Below, one piece after another: positions 1 to 11,900 of a stretch of 64,000 bases of DNA. Numbering within the stretch: position 1 is the stretch's first letter; each line of letters begins with the position of its first letter. This stretch comes from Streblospio benedicti. Taxonomy: Eukaryota > Annelida > Polychaeta > Spionida > Spionidae. Under the pieces are notes generated by a model, which had not been told where the DNA came from, did not search any database, and saw nothing but the letters and a program-made list of their open reading frames with translations. The stretch covers positions 61,865,766 to 61,929,765 of the forward strand of contig CM032660.1 of the NCBI GenBank assembly GCA_019095985.1, in the 5' to 3' direction. The position numbers were made by a program, and so were the translations under genes.

Positions 1-1640
1 CTATTTATTTTCGAACAAAATTTTAATGTCCATTCTCCTATAGGAGTCCCACTTCTGCGACCTAACTCTACTTCAAGTGGTAAACTGCCACTTCTGAGTT
101 TTTGCTAAACACTGCCTTTCACTAAATGACATCAGGTTTGTCGTTTCAACCATTATTTTATACTATATATTTATACTTTATATTATCATTTTAAGAAATC
201 ATACATTTTGTAATAAATATACCCCCAAATATTTTTTTGATTAGTTAATTTGTTTTACCATGTCATTGTCACATGAAAAATTTAGTTTATTTTCTAATCT
301 CTAGAGTATAAACATGCTGCGTCTGTCTTAGGCATTGCCTATTCATATATAACTTACTACTAATATAACTATATAACTTTAACTACTAATAAACTATTTT
401 ATAAGACCTTAATGATTTGTCTTCTGACCCATTTCACATTGGACACTGTCATCTTTATGATTTTTGAGCATTTTTAGAAAACCGCTTTAAACTCATATGA
501 AACCAATGTAATCCGCACGGTGCAACCCCCCTTCCCCATTTGGGAAAACCTGCAGATTGCATAATGAGACTAATTACATGTAAAATTCTTTTTGAATTAT
601 TACATTTGTATACAGTCTAATATACCGCCATGGTTAATGATTTCAAAGCCTTTGGTTCTTCCACCTTAAAGCTCCACGAATTACGTGATCGTGATGTACG
701 TCCGCACTGTTCTGCCTGTCAGAGCGTCTCTTCGATGCGTACCTGGAAAATAATGCAGAGATTGCATTAACTTAGATCTACATGTATATGTACGTGTATA
801 TCCTGAATAGGAAATTCTTTGGTTATCTAATACTGAACAAATGTATAAAATATCCGTAATCTGTTACACATATCAAGCATTGGGAAAATTGTTGTACAGT
901 ACCAGGGCTTAACGTTAACTTTTAATAGTGGGTGCCTGTTCGGGCATGTGGGTGGTTGCTACTGGGTGCCCGAATGAAATATCTGGGTGCCCGAATAGAA
1001 TGAAAAACCTGTGTTAAATGAGAAATGAGTTTTGTATCTTATAAAAAGGTTTTAGGCCCCTTGCCATAATTATACACTACTTATAATAACTGTGTAACAG
1101 TTGGATATCAAATGCTTTTGTTTTTAAATCTGATCAACAGTGTTGTCAGTTTTACGATTTATCTGCAGGCAGAGATTGGGAAGACCATGCGCGATGAGCA
1201 AAATGCGCATTAACTCAAAAAATCCTGCATGCACAATATTACTAATGCGCCATTCCCATGCATAGTGTTTTCCCTCCTCATCAGTAATAATATTTGGTCA
1301 TTTAAACACCGATAACAGATGATAATTAATTGTATTCTGTAAGAATCTTGTTTGTTTTTGTCATTCGGCTGCCATGCCATACAACAACAGAGTACTTGCT
1401 TATTATATACTGCTGACGAGTCGAGTCACTAGTCTACAGTATTGATCCGCTAATTATATCACACAGCAGCCATATTAAACAAAGCAGCCTGGCAGCAAAT
1501 CTATAAGCCGCGCTATTTATTCCTCACTTTTCAGTTGCGCAGAAAAGTTGCGTACTCGTCTTTTTTTATTTACTTTTGAGACACAAAAGTCCATGGTTAC
1601 TTCCGGTATATGTTATAAGCCCATTTAAAATCGCATTTAA
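1..1640. other. AT-rich non-coding stretch
   Basis: No exon with credible splice sites and no long reading frame is visible on either strand. Around 925-1000 the phrase gggtgcccgaat recurs, a small local repetition. Nothing here can be assigned a role. Confidence 0.4.
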
Positions 1641-1647
1641 TGCTATT

Positions 1648-1944
1648 GTAACGAAATTCAGTGGCAGGCTGTAAAGATAATTTGGAGAATCGTGGACTCG
1701 AACTCACGATCTTCCAGCCATGATTCAGACCGGTCGTATGTGTCATAGTTGGCTGTGTTAACCATTACACCAATTCCCCATTAACTTGCCTATATGCTTC
1801 AGACACACATGTCTGACACCGTGGGCTATTTATAGCCTTCAGCCTCTATCGCTGATCAGCCTCCATATGCTACTGAAACCTGTTATGCCTGGTCACGTTG
1901 TTAATCTATCAGGTTGCATTGTGATAGAGCCACTTTTTTGACAG
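1648..1944 (-). repeat. tRNA-derived SINE, family 1, copy 1
   Basis: On the minus strand, 1780 to 1684 reads like a tRNA: an A-box-like stretch (attggtgtaatggttaa) and a B box (gttcgagtcc). An unrelated tail containing a short CATATG-rich part follows. The same unit occurs again at 2441-2759, which shows that it is a dispersed repeat and not a tRNA gene. The anticodon arm does not fold cleanly, as expected of a SINE head. Confidence 0.75.
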
Positions 1945-2440
1945 ACTCCCCCAACTCCCTACTCCTTCCACAACCCTCCCAGAGCCTGATCCGATCCAAG
2001 GTGGAGCTGGAGGCGCGGGAATGAAGACGCTACCACTCCTACACATCCCGGGGCGGATCAGGAACCTACTGCATGGCCAGCTGATCATGCAGCGGCATCA
2101 TTGGTTCATAGGGCTCTTGGAGATAGCGAGATAGGGAGTTCTATCTTTCAAGGGGCGCCACGGAACACAATTACAGAACACTATTATCAGATCAGACCTG
2201 GATGCAACTATCCCATAGGCAGCTTTCGGTGACCGAGGGACCTGTAAGAATTCTCAGATCTAACTTTCCATCATCCGTCAGATCACACATACCCAGCTAC
2301 CTGAGTTCGATATTAACCGGGCGGTAGCCCCCTGCCCCAATGTCTTGCACACAGGGTCAGCCCACTACCATGGGCAATTTACAGGAACTACCCGGTGGCT
2401 TTTCTACCTGAAGCACCCGGGTCCTTGTTCTCGACCAATT

Positions 2441-2759
2441 ATAACGAAATTCAGTGGCAGGCTGTGAAGGTAATTTGGAGAATCGTGGACTTGAACTCAC
2501 GATATTCCAACCATGATTCAGACCGGTCGTATGTGTCATAGTTGGCTGTGTTAACCATTACACCAATTCCCCATGACGAGAGAGACAAGTTTCTTAACTT
2601 GCCTATATGCTTCAGACACACACGTCTGACACCTTGGGCTATTTATAGCCTGTCAGCCTCTATCGCTGATCAGCCTCCATATGCTACTGAAACCTGTTAT
2701 GCCTGGGTACGACGTTGTTAATCTACAGGATGCATTGTGTCCGAGCCTCTTTTTTGACA
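2441..2759 (-). repeat. tRNA-derived SINE, family 1, copy 2
   Basis: This is a second copy of the family seen at 1648-1944, in the same orientation and with the same boundaries. Both begin (on +) with acgaaattcagtggcagg and end with ttttttgacac or ttttttgacag. It carries a short extra piece near 2575-2595 (gacgagagagacaag) that copy 1 lacks. The ~500 bases between the copies (1945-2440) are relatively GC-rich and unassigned. Confidence 0.75.
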
Positions 2760-2789
2760 CTATATCATTCAAAGAAAATTAAGTAAATA

Positions 2790-3142
2790 CATCTATTTGA
2801 AGCGTGCATTCTTCAATATAATGAAGTTTTCAACTTTTTTTTTTCACTGGCCGTCTGCAAATTTGACTAAGACCGGCTTTTGCTCATAACTTCGTCAATT
2901 TTTATGCTAACTAAAATCCGATTACATATTCATAATCCTCATTCAAAATACTATTAGGAATGCTATTTGAGGCATGCATTCTTCATAATAGTGAAGTTCA
3001 AACGTCTGTATCATTACCAACCTACACAGGTCGTCTGCATTTTTTCATGAAGACTGGTATTTTGCCCATATCTTCGTCAATTTCAATGCTAACTAAAATT
3101 CGATTACAGATTCATAATCCTCACTCAAAATTCTATTAGGAA
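2790..3142. repeat. Two-copy tandem repeat, about 175-184 bp unit
   Basis: The stretch 2790-2957 and the stretch 2960-3142 share ctatttga, gcatgcattcttca, ggccgtctgc or ggtcgtctgc, cttcgtcaattt, atgctaactaaaat and ctattagga in the same order. The copies differ by substitutions and small indels, so the duplication is old. I see no coding capacity. Confidence 0.7.
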
Positions 3143-4440
3143 ATTACTTTACATGAATGACATAGGATAAGTGATAGCTGAAAATTACCTTAGAATATTT
3201 AAAGTCGTCTTAGTTACAATGACACGAGCGACCGGAAGCAGTCAATGGACTGTTTGGTATGGATTAATTCTACTGCGCAACACGTCCCGCGCAACTGGAA
3301 AGTGAAGAATAGACTAGAGCACCAATGTATATCGATCGGCATGCTGCATTTGCTTCTTTATGTTGACATGAACAAGTTTATAGGGGGGAAAATGAAGGTA
3401 AACCATATAACAATTTATTAGCCACATAAGTGTTTAGATTATTATTTATATTTTTATTATATTCTTATAGATTACAAAAACACGAAAAATAATTTATTTC
3501 AAATTAGATATATAATGCATCCAAATCATGTGTGTATAAACTGTACTAACTATGTCATTATATTGCCAATGACAAGCACCATAATCAGTTGTTTCTTGTT
3601 GACTATAAAAATAATGTAATAAAAACTTTCACAAAAAACAGCCTTCCTAAAAAAATGTGATAAAAAATAAGTAATGAAATAAAAACTTGGTCACAACCTT
3701 CCTACCTAAGTCAAAATCTCATGTTATCCCAAACAGCATTTTGATTTTATTAGGCCTCATAGCAGCTTTCTGATTCCATTAAAAGCAGAAATCCCCCCAA
3801 AATGACCAATGCCAAAATTCACAAACCACTCACTCCTCTCCAGACCCCCCGCCCCCCCACCACCCACCCCACCTTGACACGGAGATACAAGTTAGACCCC
3901 TCATCAAGCATAAGACCTTCTACCTGCTGATTTCCATGGGAAGGATCACATGATTAAAATTATTTTTTTAATTCTATGATACTTTTAATAAACTGATGGG
4001 ATTTACAATCAGAAAAAAACAACAACTATCAATCTAATTAACGAAAAGCGGTGCATCACTTTACTGATAGTTTTTAAGAATCCCCCATAGATTGAAAAAA
4101 TACCCCATTTGTTTCACTTACAAGGGGGGGATTCCCCCATTGTACAGTTTTTTTCTTCCCAATCTCTGCCCCCTGCACACAACACAAGTGTTATATTACA
4201 AAAGAATAACAATCCCAAAAACCGAAAGACTGTAAACCGCAATATCATGATATTTAGCTAATAATCCAAAACTAACTGTATTGTAAGCTTATCATATTCA
4301 GGCATCTTCATATATTTCACTTTTACAGTAATTGCTTACAAGTTTATAGTAATTGTTTCAATGAATCAATATACGCTGAATAAACTATCCAATATTGAGT
4401 TTATATGGTACATAGCATGTGTAATCATGTTAATATGTAT
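3143..4440. other. Non-coding, AT-rich with C-rich patches
   Basis: I see no coding exon here. A pyrimidine and C-rich patch lies at 3835-3875 and a C/G-run pair at 4080-4140. Long A and T runs dominate the rest. Confidence 0.35.
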
Positions 4441-4694
4441 AGTATAGTCTTTCCATGCACTAAACGAAAAAAGTCCTACAGTTTAAAAAAATGTATTATC
4501 TATTGGTACCTGGTTTCAAGGCAACAGCCTCCTTTTCAACCTGTTTAACAATCACTGTTGTTTAATTTATATTATCTATTTATGATTGTTAAACAGGTTG
4601 AAAAGAAGGCTGTTGTCTTGAAACCAGGTACCATTAGATAATAACTTTTTTTAAACTGTAGGACTTTTCGTTTAGTGCATGGAAAGACTATACA
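4441..4694. repeat. Foldback (inverted repeat) element with ~114 bp arms
   Basis: The left arm at 4441-4554 is nearly the reverse complement of the right arm at 4582-4694. The arms share tctttccatgcactaaacg, cctggtttcaag and caacctgtttaacaatca. They are separated by about 27 AT-rich bases. A diverged fragment with the same core recurs at 5557-5612 (ggaggctgttgccttcaaac), so this is a family and not a unique palindrome. It ends about 40 bases from the exon at 4737-4830. Confidence 0.75.
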
Positions 4695-4736
4695 TATTAA
4701 CATGCTGAATAAACTGTTGCACGGGCGGGGGCGTAC

Positions 4737-4830
4737 CTGCGGTGAGGTAGCAGTGGTGCGCGAGCTGCAGCATCTCCTTCCCATGAGCGGTAGCCACCTC
4801 GGCAAACTCCCCCAGGGGAAAGATGTTTTG
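4737..4830 (-). CDS. Single internal exon of an unidentified gene
   Basis: On the minus strand an acceptor (ggtttcag) precedes 94 coding bases that end at a donor (gtacgc). In the open frame they encode a 31-residue piece running QNIFPLGEFAEVATAHGK then EMLQLAHHCYLTA, and the exon ends in phase 1. The GC content is well above the flanks, there is no stop, and the helical pattern looks like a conserved protein. I do not recognise the family, and I found no partner exon within the window, so the rest of the gene must lie across long introns or outside, or this is an exon relic. The other frames over this span are shadows. Confidence 0.45.
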
Positions 4831-5110
4831 CTGAAACCACACTCACAGGTATTGGCAGATATTCACACATAAGTCGTCTTAAGTGTAATATTTGTAAACT
4901 GCAATTGGATACTCAATATTTCAATCACGAAAGAAACCAAATTCACAGTTGACATATCTATCCATGTCCCATTTTATATCCCTTGTCTCACTGTATATAC
5001 CCAGCAACCAGGTATCTAAGCAAATTGCCTAAAAATACCCCGGTAGTTTCATTTGTGCAAAGTAAACCACTGATTGTCTTATTCTTATTCAATATTTCTG
5101 ACGTTATTAG

Positions 5111-5407
5111 GTTGCACCACCATCTTTACATGTGAGCATTGGAATTTTTAAAAAGATATATGACTACTTTGAAAATGATTTACATGTGGTAGATCTGCAA
5201 GTGCTTAAATATTGTGCAGTCAACAATGAAGAGCTTGGAAATTCCATCTTTGACAGGTTGGCCTTTTATAAATTTAGAATAATGACATATTAAGTAATGT
5301 ATTACTATGCATAAGATCTTATATTCTTCTTCTATAATACCAGGCAAGCAATATCTCTTCAAAGAAAACTCATAGAAATAAAAGACGATATAGAGTTTAC
5401 AAAATGA
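5111..5407 (+). CDS. Candidate exon pair, unrecognised, possibly transposon-derived
   Basis: An acceptor-like ttattag precedes an open 146-base stretch (5111-5256), beginning VAPPSLHVSIGIFKKIYDYF and ending at a gttggc donor. A second piece from 5344, after ttctataataccag, continues the frame (RQAISLQRKLIEIKDD) to a stop at 5405-5407. Beyond it an adjacent frame carries charged, coiled-coil-like sequence, so the reading frame looks interrupted. The phrase LHVSIGIFKKIY reminds me of large transposon-associated proteins in invertebrates, but this is memory and not a search. It could be a decayed mobile-element gene. Confidence 0.3.
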
Positions 5408-5626
5408 AATTGATGAATTTAAGGAAAGACAAGTTTCAGTAAATAGAAGAAGAAACAGAGAAATCCATTAAAAATACATGTATATAGCACTAGAATATCA
5501 AAAATGTATATGTATAATAATATAAATTGAAGAACAGTAATTGTTATGCAGATTAAAAAGGAGGCTGTTGCCTTCAAACTAGTATCAAGAAGAATAAAAC
5601 CTTTTTAAAACGTTATAGCACTTATA

Positions 5627-6241
5627 CAGTAATGACTTCATCAGGATACAGAAGAAAATATAAAGAATTACGCTACGATTTGTTACGATTCTTTCCCATT
5701 TCTTCTCATTGTTGCGACTGTTACGAACGAAAATACGTTCTGTTCCTTTCCCAAATTACGGCTTTCAACATAACTCGCCTGAAGTTACGTTTATTCTGTT
5801 TTTCCCCATTGTATTATGCATTTTACAGAGGTTTCCATAGTAAAAAGAATATTTCTAAAAGTTTATAACCACTCCTGACATTTTGACAGATCTTCTTTTA
5901 ATTGGGTGTCTGTACAGTGTCCACTCTTTTTAGCCATTCGGCGCTGTTGCTGTGGCAGAATAAACGAGGACGCCCGAATAAATTCGAATATTTATGAGCA
6001 AGAAAAGTATCAAAGATGGACGCCAATGTGCGGAAGTGGAAACAATTATTCTGATTTTACGTTTTTTCTGTTTATTTCGATAATCGTAAGCATCGTAGTT
6101 TCAGTGATTGGGCAATTCCAAGAAAACCGTGATAGCCGTAACTTTGATTCAAATTGTTACGAATTGCTACGTTTTCTTACGCTGATCAAATTTCAGTACG
6201 GTTCTGTATCCTTTTGGTCTAGTCAGTACTGTATATGTTGC
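5627..6241. mobile_element. Non-autonomous TIR DNA element, ~615 bp, copy A
   Basis: The two ends are inverted copies of each other over roughly 60 bases. Both start cagtA/Ct and contain ggatacagaa, followed by taaagaattacgctac or its diverged counterpart. A second copy of the whole element occupies 13539-14083, beginning at the assembly gap. No transposase is present, and short frames inside it are chance. This is a MITE-like derivative of a cut-and-paste transposon whose superfamily I cannot tell. Confidence 0.65.
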
Positions 6242-6477
6242 ATGGTAAGAAGAAAGAATATATATATTTACCATTATATTTAACTTTTATTCTTTACATT
6301 ACATTATGGTCTGTCTACAAAAAATATTAAAACTTACCTCAACTTAGGTATAAGTATAACTTTATACTTCATAAAAATTTGACAGATGGTCGCTGAAGGA
6401 ATATATTTGTCTTTAATAGATCATTGCTCCTGAAACAAAATACAAAAGAAATTATTAAATGTGTCTATCAAAATATA

Positions 6478-6801
6478 TACCGTATTCGTTCTCTTAAGCG
6501 CACCTGCCCCATTAAGCGCACCACCCTGTTTATGCAGATTAAATATACAAATCTTGCTCTTTTTTTGGCAGACTACACCTACGGCACCATATTGTAGGAC
6601 TATAACACGCCGATGTTATTCTGTATTCGGAATACCACATAACCATCCGGGCGCGTTGTGTTATCATGTTGTGTGGGGTCAAAATGAGAAAAATGCATAA
6701 GACGTGAAAAATTGTTAGGGTGCGCTTATTCATTTTATTTTTTTTTGCTGACATTTGTTTTTGTACGGGTGCACTGTGCGCTTATTAGAATAAATACGGT
6801 A
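6478..6801. mobile_element. MITE with TACCGTATT terminal inverted repeats
   Basis: The element begins taccgtattcg with cttaagcgcacc inside. It ends with gtgcgcttattagaataa followed by atacggta, the inverted counterpart. The outermost TA on each side fits a TA target duplication, which points to the Tc1/mariner group. A related inner motif (ttaagcgcaccc) recurs near 42700. Confidence 0.7.
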
Positions 6802-9070
6802 ATTTAGAATTAAGAATATGAGGAATTGCAAGGTGATTTAAGATTTGGTACAGAACTCTTGTGCCAAGAGGAAGATGGATATGCCAGCTTCTCTTATAGA
6901 TCTTAAGAATGTCCCGATATTTATTTCTACAAATCAAAATCAGTAAACGTGAAGTAGAGAACCAAGATATCGAAAGTGGAGGTATGCTTTGTTTTGGAAA
7001 TTATTAAACCTTCTCATATTGCTTCTTGAATTACATTTGTGTCCAATGTAAATTTTGTTACTGGGAGAGGCGAAAAGTTGCATGCTACATGTACGTTAGT
7101 ACAGATTTTGCTTAGTTGCGAGATTACAAGTAATAAAGTCTATTTTACTTCAAGCTGATTTCAAACTAATACCTACTTATTTCCCACAGTTTCAACAGAT
7201 CAGAAAATGTACATGTAAGCAAGCACCATAAAAGTGAGAAGGCTGCCTTGACATGCTTATTGGTGAATCACTTAAGCAGACTTGCAGAATGATATCTAAA
7301 AGAAAAAAGAAATAACTTCATTATATTTGTATATATCTTACAAATATATGCCGTAACTCTGAAGTGTCTACATAGGATCTACATAGTCTACAGCTAACTA
7401 TTGTTTGAAGGAAATGGCTAGATCTACTAATCTGTACCTATATTCATAGCTAATCATGTTCATTAGATTTACTTGTTTGTCAAATAAAGTTTGAAAAATG
7501 TTGAATGACACATTGCTACAATATCTAGACCTATGCTTGCTTTGACATTTATTGCCTTATCTGGATTATATCCAAACAGATCCTGGTGCTCTTAACCGAA
7601 ATCACCAGTTACTTTTTCAAGAATTTGTGGATTTTCCTGCACACTTATTATTTTGCTAGAATATCTGACTACTTCCTGCCAACTAGACAAGTCAAGTGAC
7701 AGTAGTAAGTCACAGAGGCAATATATTGACTAGAATAAACTCTTGTGTCTCTCTGAACAATATATTCTACATTCAGGCTTAGTCCCAAACGACACGGAGG
7801 TTATTTTAGTCTATAAATTGCCCCTGTGTAGTCAGTGAGTAGTCTAACTGAATGTTGTATAGTAAAGTCCGAACCTGTTAATACTAACGGCTAACTACAC
7901 AAATATAGAAACTTTAAATAGCGATTTTATTGAATGAACATATAATATAAACAATTTCTTTCGTGTGAAAAATTGGGTTTTCACATAAAGTGTATTGGAA
8001 AGCCATAACACAGTATCTGTTTATCAAGAAATTCAAGCAGCTAACGTTCCACTTCTTTAGTCTTTACTTTCTATTAAACTTAACTATTATACTATACTTA
8101 CTTTCAACTAAAAAAAATATACACCTATCAAACTGCAATCTCTTATCTCCATGTGACATTAATTGAATGCAAATCCATGAATTCTAAGTTGTAGAAAAAC
8201 GAACTTATTCCAGATATGTCATTTTCAAAGTTAAAAAATTAAGTACTTTGAGTATTGACGATGTGTCAGAGTACGTTGTGGTTTTTCAATATGCGTAAGA
8301 CGTCAATTTCCACGAGTAACGGTGGTGTGGCCTCTGCCCAAATTGTAGCCTCCCCCAAACAGACGCCGGGTTAGACACAATTTTAAATCAATAAACACCT
8401 CCCTTGTATAAACTCCTCCCTCATATTAATGCCTATTTTTTAGGTCAGGCATAAAAATGAGGTTTGGGCAGAAACCGGAAACAAACATAGTATTTTGGTT
8501 GGCCTAATCAAGCTTTGATTGACTCATTTCTACTATAGCCCGCCCATTTTAATCTAACGGTGCACCTTAGAGTGCGCACTACGTTTTTCATAGTGAGAGT
8601 CAGTTAACTGAAGTGCTTGGTCTGGTGTATAGTCAGGGCTAAGGATAAGTACCCCTCCTCTTGTCCGAGACGGGTATCTGTGTTGTCAGGATGGGTAAAA
8701 GGTTTGAGTTACTTGTTATTCTCAGTCACCCCAGGCATCAGTTTCAATTGAATTTATGTGGAGTTTGTTGATTTGGACATGCAAATCCTAGTTAGGACAG
8801 GTATATTTTTCAGGATGCCTGTCCTATGGACAAGTATGATTTTTCTCCTATTCATGGCCCTGAGTATAGTGATTATGTAAAATTGAGCAAAAAGTCACTA
8901 GGCTGGGCAGAATATTTTTTGATGATGACAAAACAAGATTCACCTGATAATTTGGAAACTGACTGACTGGTTTTTAAGTATTGATATTAGAGGATTCTTT
9001 TACCAAGTCTATAGGGCTATATCGCATAGCCTCTGCCAGGAGCTGGAATGACACAGCTTTTTAGTTTGTG
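6802..9070. other. Intergenic sequence without recognisable genes
   Basis: No reading frame with coding character is visible. Between 8310 and 8510 an inverted pair (cctctgcccaaattg and caaacctcattttt-like sequence) suggests another decayed element. The rest is AT-rich and featureless to me. Confidence 0.3.
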
Positions 9071-9165
9071 TCTGGATGGCCGAGTGGTCTAATGCGCATG
9101 CCTTAAGTGTTAGGTAAATATGTGCCACATTGGTAGTGGTCCAGTTTTCGAGTCCCGGCAGAGGT
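9071..9165 (+). repeat. tRNA-Leu-like SINE head or tRNA relic
   Basis: The sequence carries an A box (tggccgagtggtcta), as in leucine and serine tRNAs, and a B box (ttcgagtcccgg). The region between them is too long and does not give a clean anticodon arm, and the acceptor ends do not pair well. It is therefore more likely a SINE head or a tRNA pseudogene than an active tRNA gene. Confidence 0.45.
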
Positions 9166-9229
9166 TACGTGATATAGGCCTACAGACATGGTGAAAAAAT
9201 CCACTAAAATCAAAGATTCACCAGGGTGT

Positions 9230-9840
9230 ATTTTTTGAAGACAAAAGGTGAAGTGTTTGAGAAATTTATTGAGTGGCAATCAATGGTTGAGAAGATTTCA
9301 GGAAAAAAGATAAAGGTTCTGTGTTCGGCTACACGTCACTTGAGTTCTAACAATAACTGAAAAAAGAAGAAATCATGCAAAAAAACTCCAATTGAACTAA
9401 ATGGCATCGCTGAAAGAATGAGTAGACCACATGTGGAATCCTGCTACGCGATATGGATAGAAAGTTTTGGGCAGAAGCGCTCATTACAGCAGTAAATCTC
9501 TGGAATAGGAGTCCAACTACGGCTGCGCCTCAAATGATTCCATACGAGGCGTGGACTGGGTCAAAGCCAATTGTCACTTCTCTGAGAGTTTGGATGTTCG
9601 TGCTATGCTCATGTGCCAAATCAAAAAGCTGATTCTAAAGCCAAGAAACACATTTTTCTCGGATATGGCAATTGTATCAAAGAATATGATAAAGCAAAGT
9701 ATCATGTTATTCACAGCAGACTTGAAACTTGATGAATCAAGGAACCATGCAGTGGAAGAAAGTGATGCTGATGAAATCCACATGTCAGAAACTGACTGAT
9801 GTGGATATTGAAAATCCAGAGAATGAAGCTGAAGATGATT
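9230..9840 (+). mobile_element. Ty1/copia-type LTR retrotransposon fossil (integrase part)
   Basis: Scattered segments resemble the integrase region of Ty1/copia elements. The matched order runs from the part before the catalytic core to the characteristic stretch between core and polyprotein linker. Only this part of pol is seen. I found no gag, reverse transcriptase or paired LTRs nearby. The copy is broken by several interruptions and is probably old. Confidence 0.6.
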
Positions 9841-10260
9841 TTTAAATGATGACGATACAGTTGGGAATGAGGGAGCTGTAAAATTAAGATCCTTAACCTT
9901 CTTTTTACCGCTGCAAAATGCACGGTTTTGCAGTTGACTGCCGCAACGGCTTTTCACTTGACAAGTTATTCACTGTTGGAGGTTTCCTCTTGAAGAGTGA
10001 AATATAAAACTCTTGGAGTATTCATCAGAACTTTGTCACATTAACAGTACACATTCAGAAGAGGCTCTAGTTTCTTATTTTCACCACTATAAATAAAGAT
10101 ACACACAGTATCAAGTTCAATTTTGACCATTTCGAGTTATCGCCGGATTCTGCAGATTACGCAACCGAGTTAAAATGTTGTAATATCATGATTAAACAAG
10201 TTCATTAGCATAGATGTATTTGATACTATGTATTTAAAGAATTCATGAATTCATTCAATA

Positions 10261-10656
10261 GCTAATTATTGGATTTTATACCTCTAATATTTCGATGACT
10301 CAATCCATCTTGTTCACAGAAACGAGGTCCTTTACTTGGAAGTAAACAACCTCGAAGGAGTGTTGGTTCAGAAGATCAAGATCCTTGAAAAAGAACCAAG
10401 AGATAAACATAGGAAAGTCCTGGAGGCTATCAACATCAGAGCCAAATGAGCAAAGTCAAATAGAAATGATGGAGTTGAGATCCGGGATGTGTACCTACAT
10501 TTACCCTTATTGATGGAGGAGGTCACAGCCAGGGGGACCCAGCAATGAACTAACACGCCTTCAAGGTTGTTTACTTCCGAGCAAATGACCTTGTTTCTGT
10601 GAACAAGGAGGACTGATAGTCATCAAAATATTAGAGGTATAAAATCCAATAATTAG
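10261..10656. mobile_element. TIR element, ~396 bp with ~112 bp arms
   Basis: The arms 10261-10373 and 10545-10656 are inverted copies that share gctaattattggattttata, ttgttcacagaaacgagg and ggaagtaaacaacc. The middle encodes, on +, a short stretch with HRKVLEAINIRAK and a later YLHLPLL. This weakly recalls the C-terminal part of Penelope-type retroelements, so the arms may have enclosed a piece of another element. I am sure of the arms but not of the inner piece. Confidence 0.65.
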
Positions 10657-11900
10657 CTTTTGTTAAAATGAATTCTTTTCATATAGTCGTAATATCAGTA
10701 GTAATCTTAATTGTAGCTATGTTTTATTGAAGATATTCAAGAAACACAACATGAGCCAACCATTTTTTGAACTAATATATTTTTACTTACAATATTACAG
10801 ACCAAAAATGTGTTCCAACTTTGATTTCTTCATCGGCGTGAACTTTTTAAGAACTAGACTCATCATCCTGCAAAGTCATGAAACGCTTTGAAGGTAATAC
10901 CGTACCGGCTAATTCAAATACCCTCCTCCGTTTATCCACCCACCCCCTATTTTGGAAGATTTCAACTCAAACGCCCACCCCATCTTTTTTTCATAATTTT
11001 TACAAACATTACTCATGGAAATGGTGTGATAAGCGAACGATTCATCGAATGTTTTCGTTTTTGATTTTGCAACATGTGCCGGACATTTAAATTACTGAGC
11101 ATGCACACTGAGACAATAAAAAGTCATGTGCATTTTTGACTTCATAAATAAGTAAGTTATTTGATTTTCCGACGAGCATTCATAATACCGGTAGATTATT
11201 AGGATTATGTTACTAAAGGATTATACAATTATATATTTGAGAACTACAATTGATTAATACCACGACAATCCATGCATAAACTCACCAGATAGGTTCGCCG
11301 CTATTTGATTGATCAATTAATCCATGCCACCGGCATGTGCAATTTGTGAGAAAACAATTAGCATCAGATCATTTTCAAATCTAGGTCAAGCCTTTGTCAT
11401 ACGCGACGTGTTGTAACAGGTTCGGAACGGCACTCGCCAAACCACGGTTAGCATTTATCAAGTGTTTTTTATTGCGTACTGAAATAATAGCAACAGGCTG
11501 TCAAAGGCTATTTTGTTTTAATTGATTCATGCCGTGAGGAACATGATTCTTATTTTTATTTAAGTTTCATTACAAAGATGGCAGCAAGCCGGTTCCAATG
11601 ATGTATGACAAGCGATGGTTTTTTTGGGCAAATGAGTGTATTTGAGGCCCCAAGTTTGAAGCAGAGAATGTGTGTTTGATGCGCAAATATTCGTTCATGC
11701 TAATAGAATTAAAATATCATCATTATACTATATATTTCCTCCATAAAAGACATCGAAATGTATAATTTAAGCAGTCATTGTTGAGACACCAGAATGTGAA
11801 ACGACAGGTACGAGCATTTGCATACGAATTTCAGGGACAAACTCATACTGTTATTTTGTGCAATCAGTCACCTCAGCACTAAAGGGGGGTAAAATCTCAG
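10657..11900. other. Intergenic sequence without recognisable genes
   Basis: I see no repeat with clear borders and no exon with convincing splice sites until the tyrosine-rich frame beginning at 11901. Confidence 0.3.

Noticed and set aside
5906-6283. 125-codon plus-strand frame
   Set aside because: It falls within the TIR element and is not conserved in the second copy.
9551-9799. 82-codon plus-strand frame as an independent gene
   Set aside because: It is part of the broken Ty1/copia remnant.
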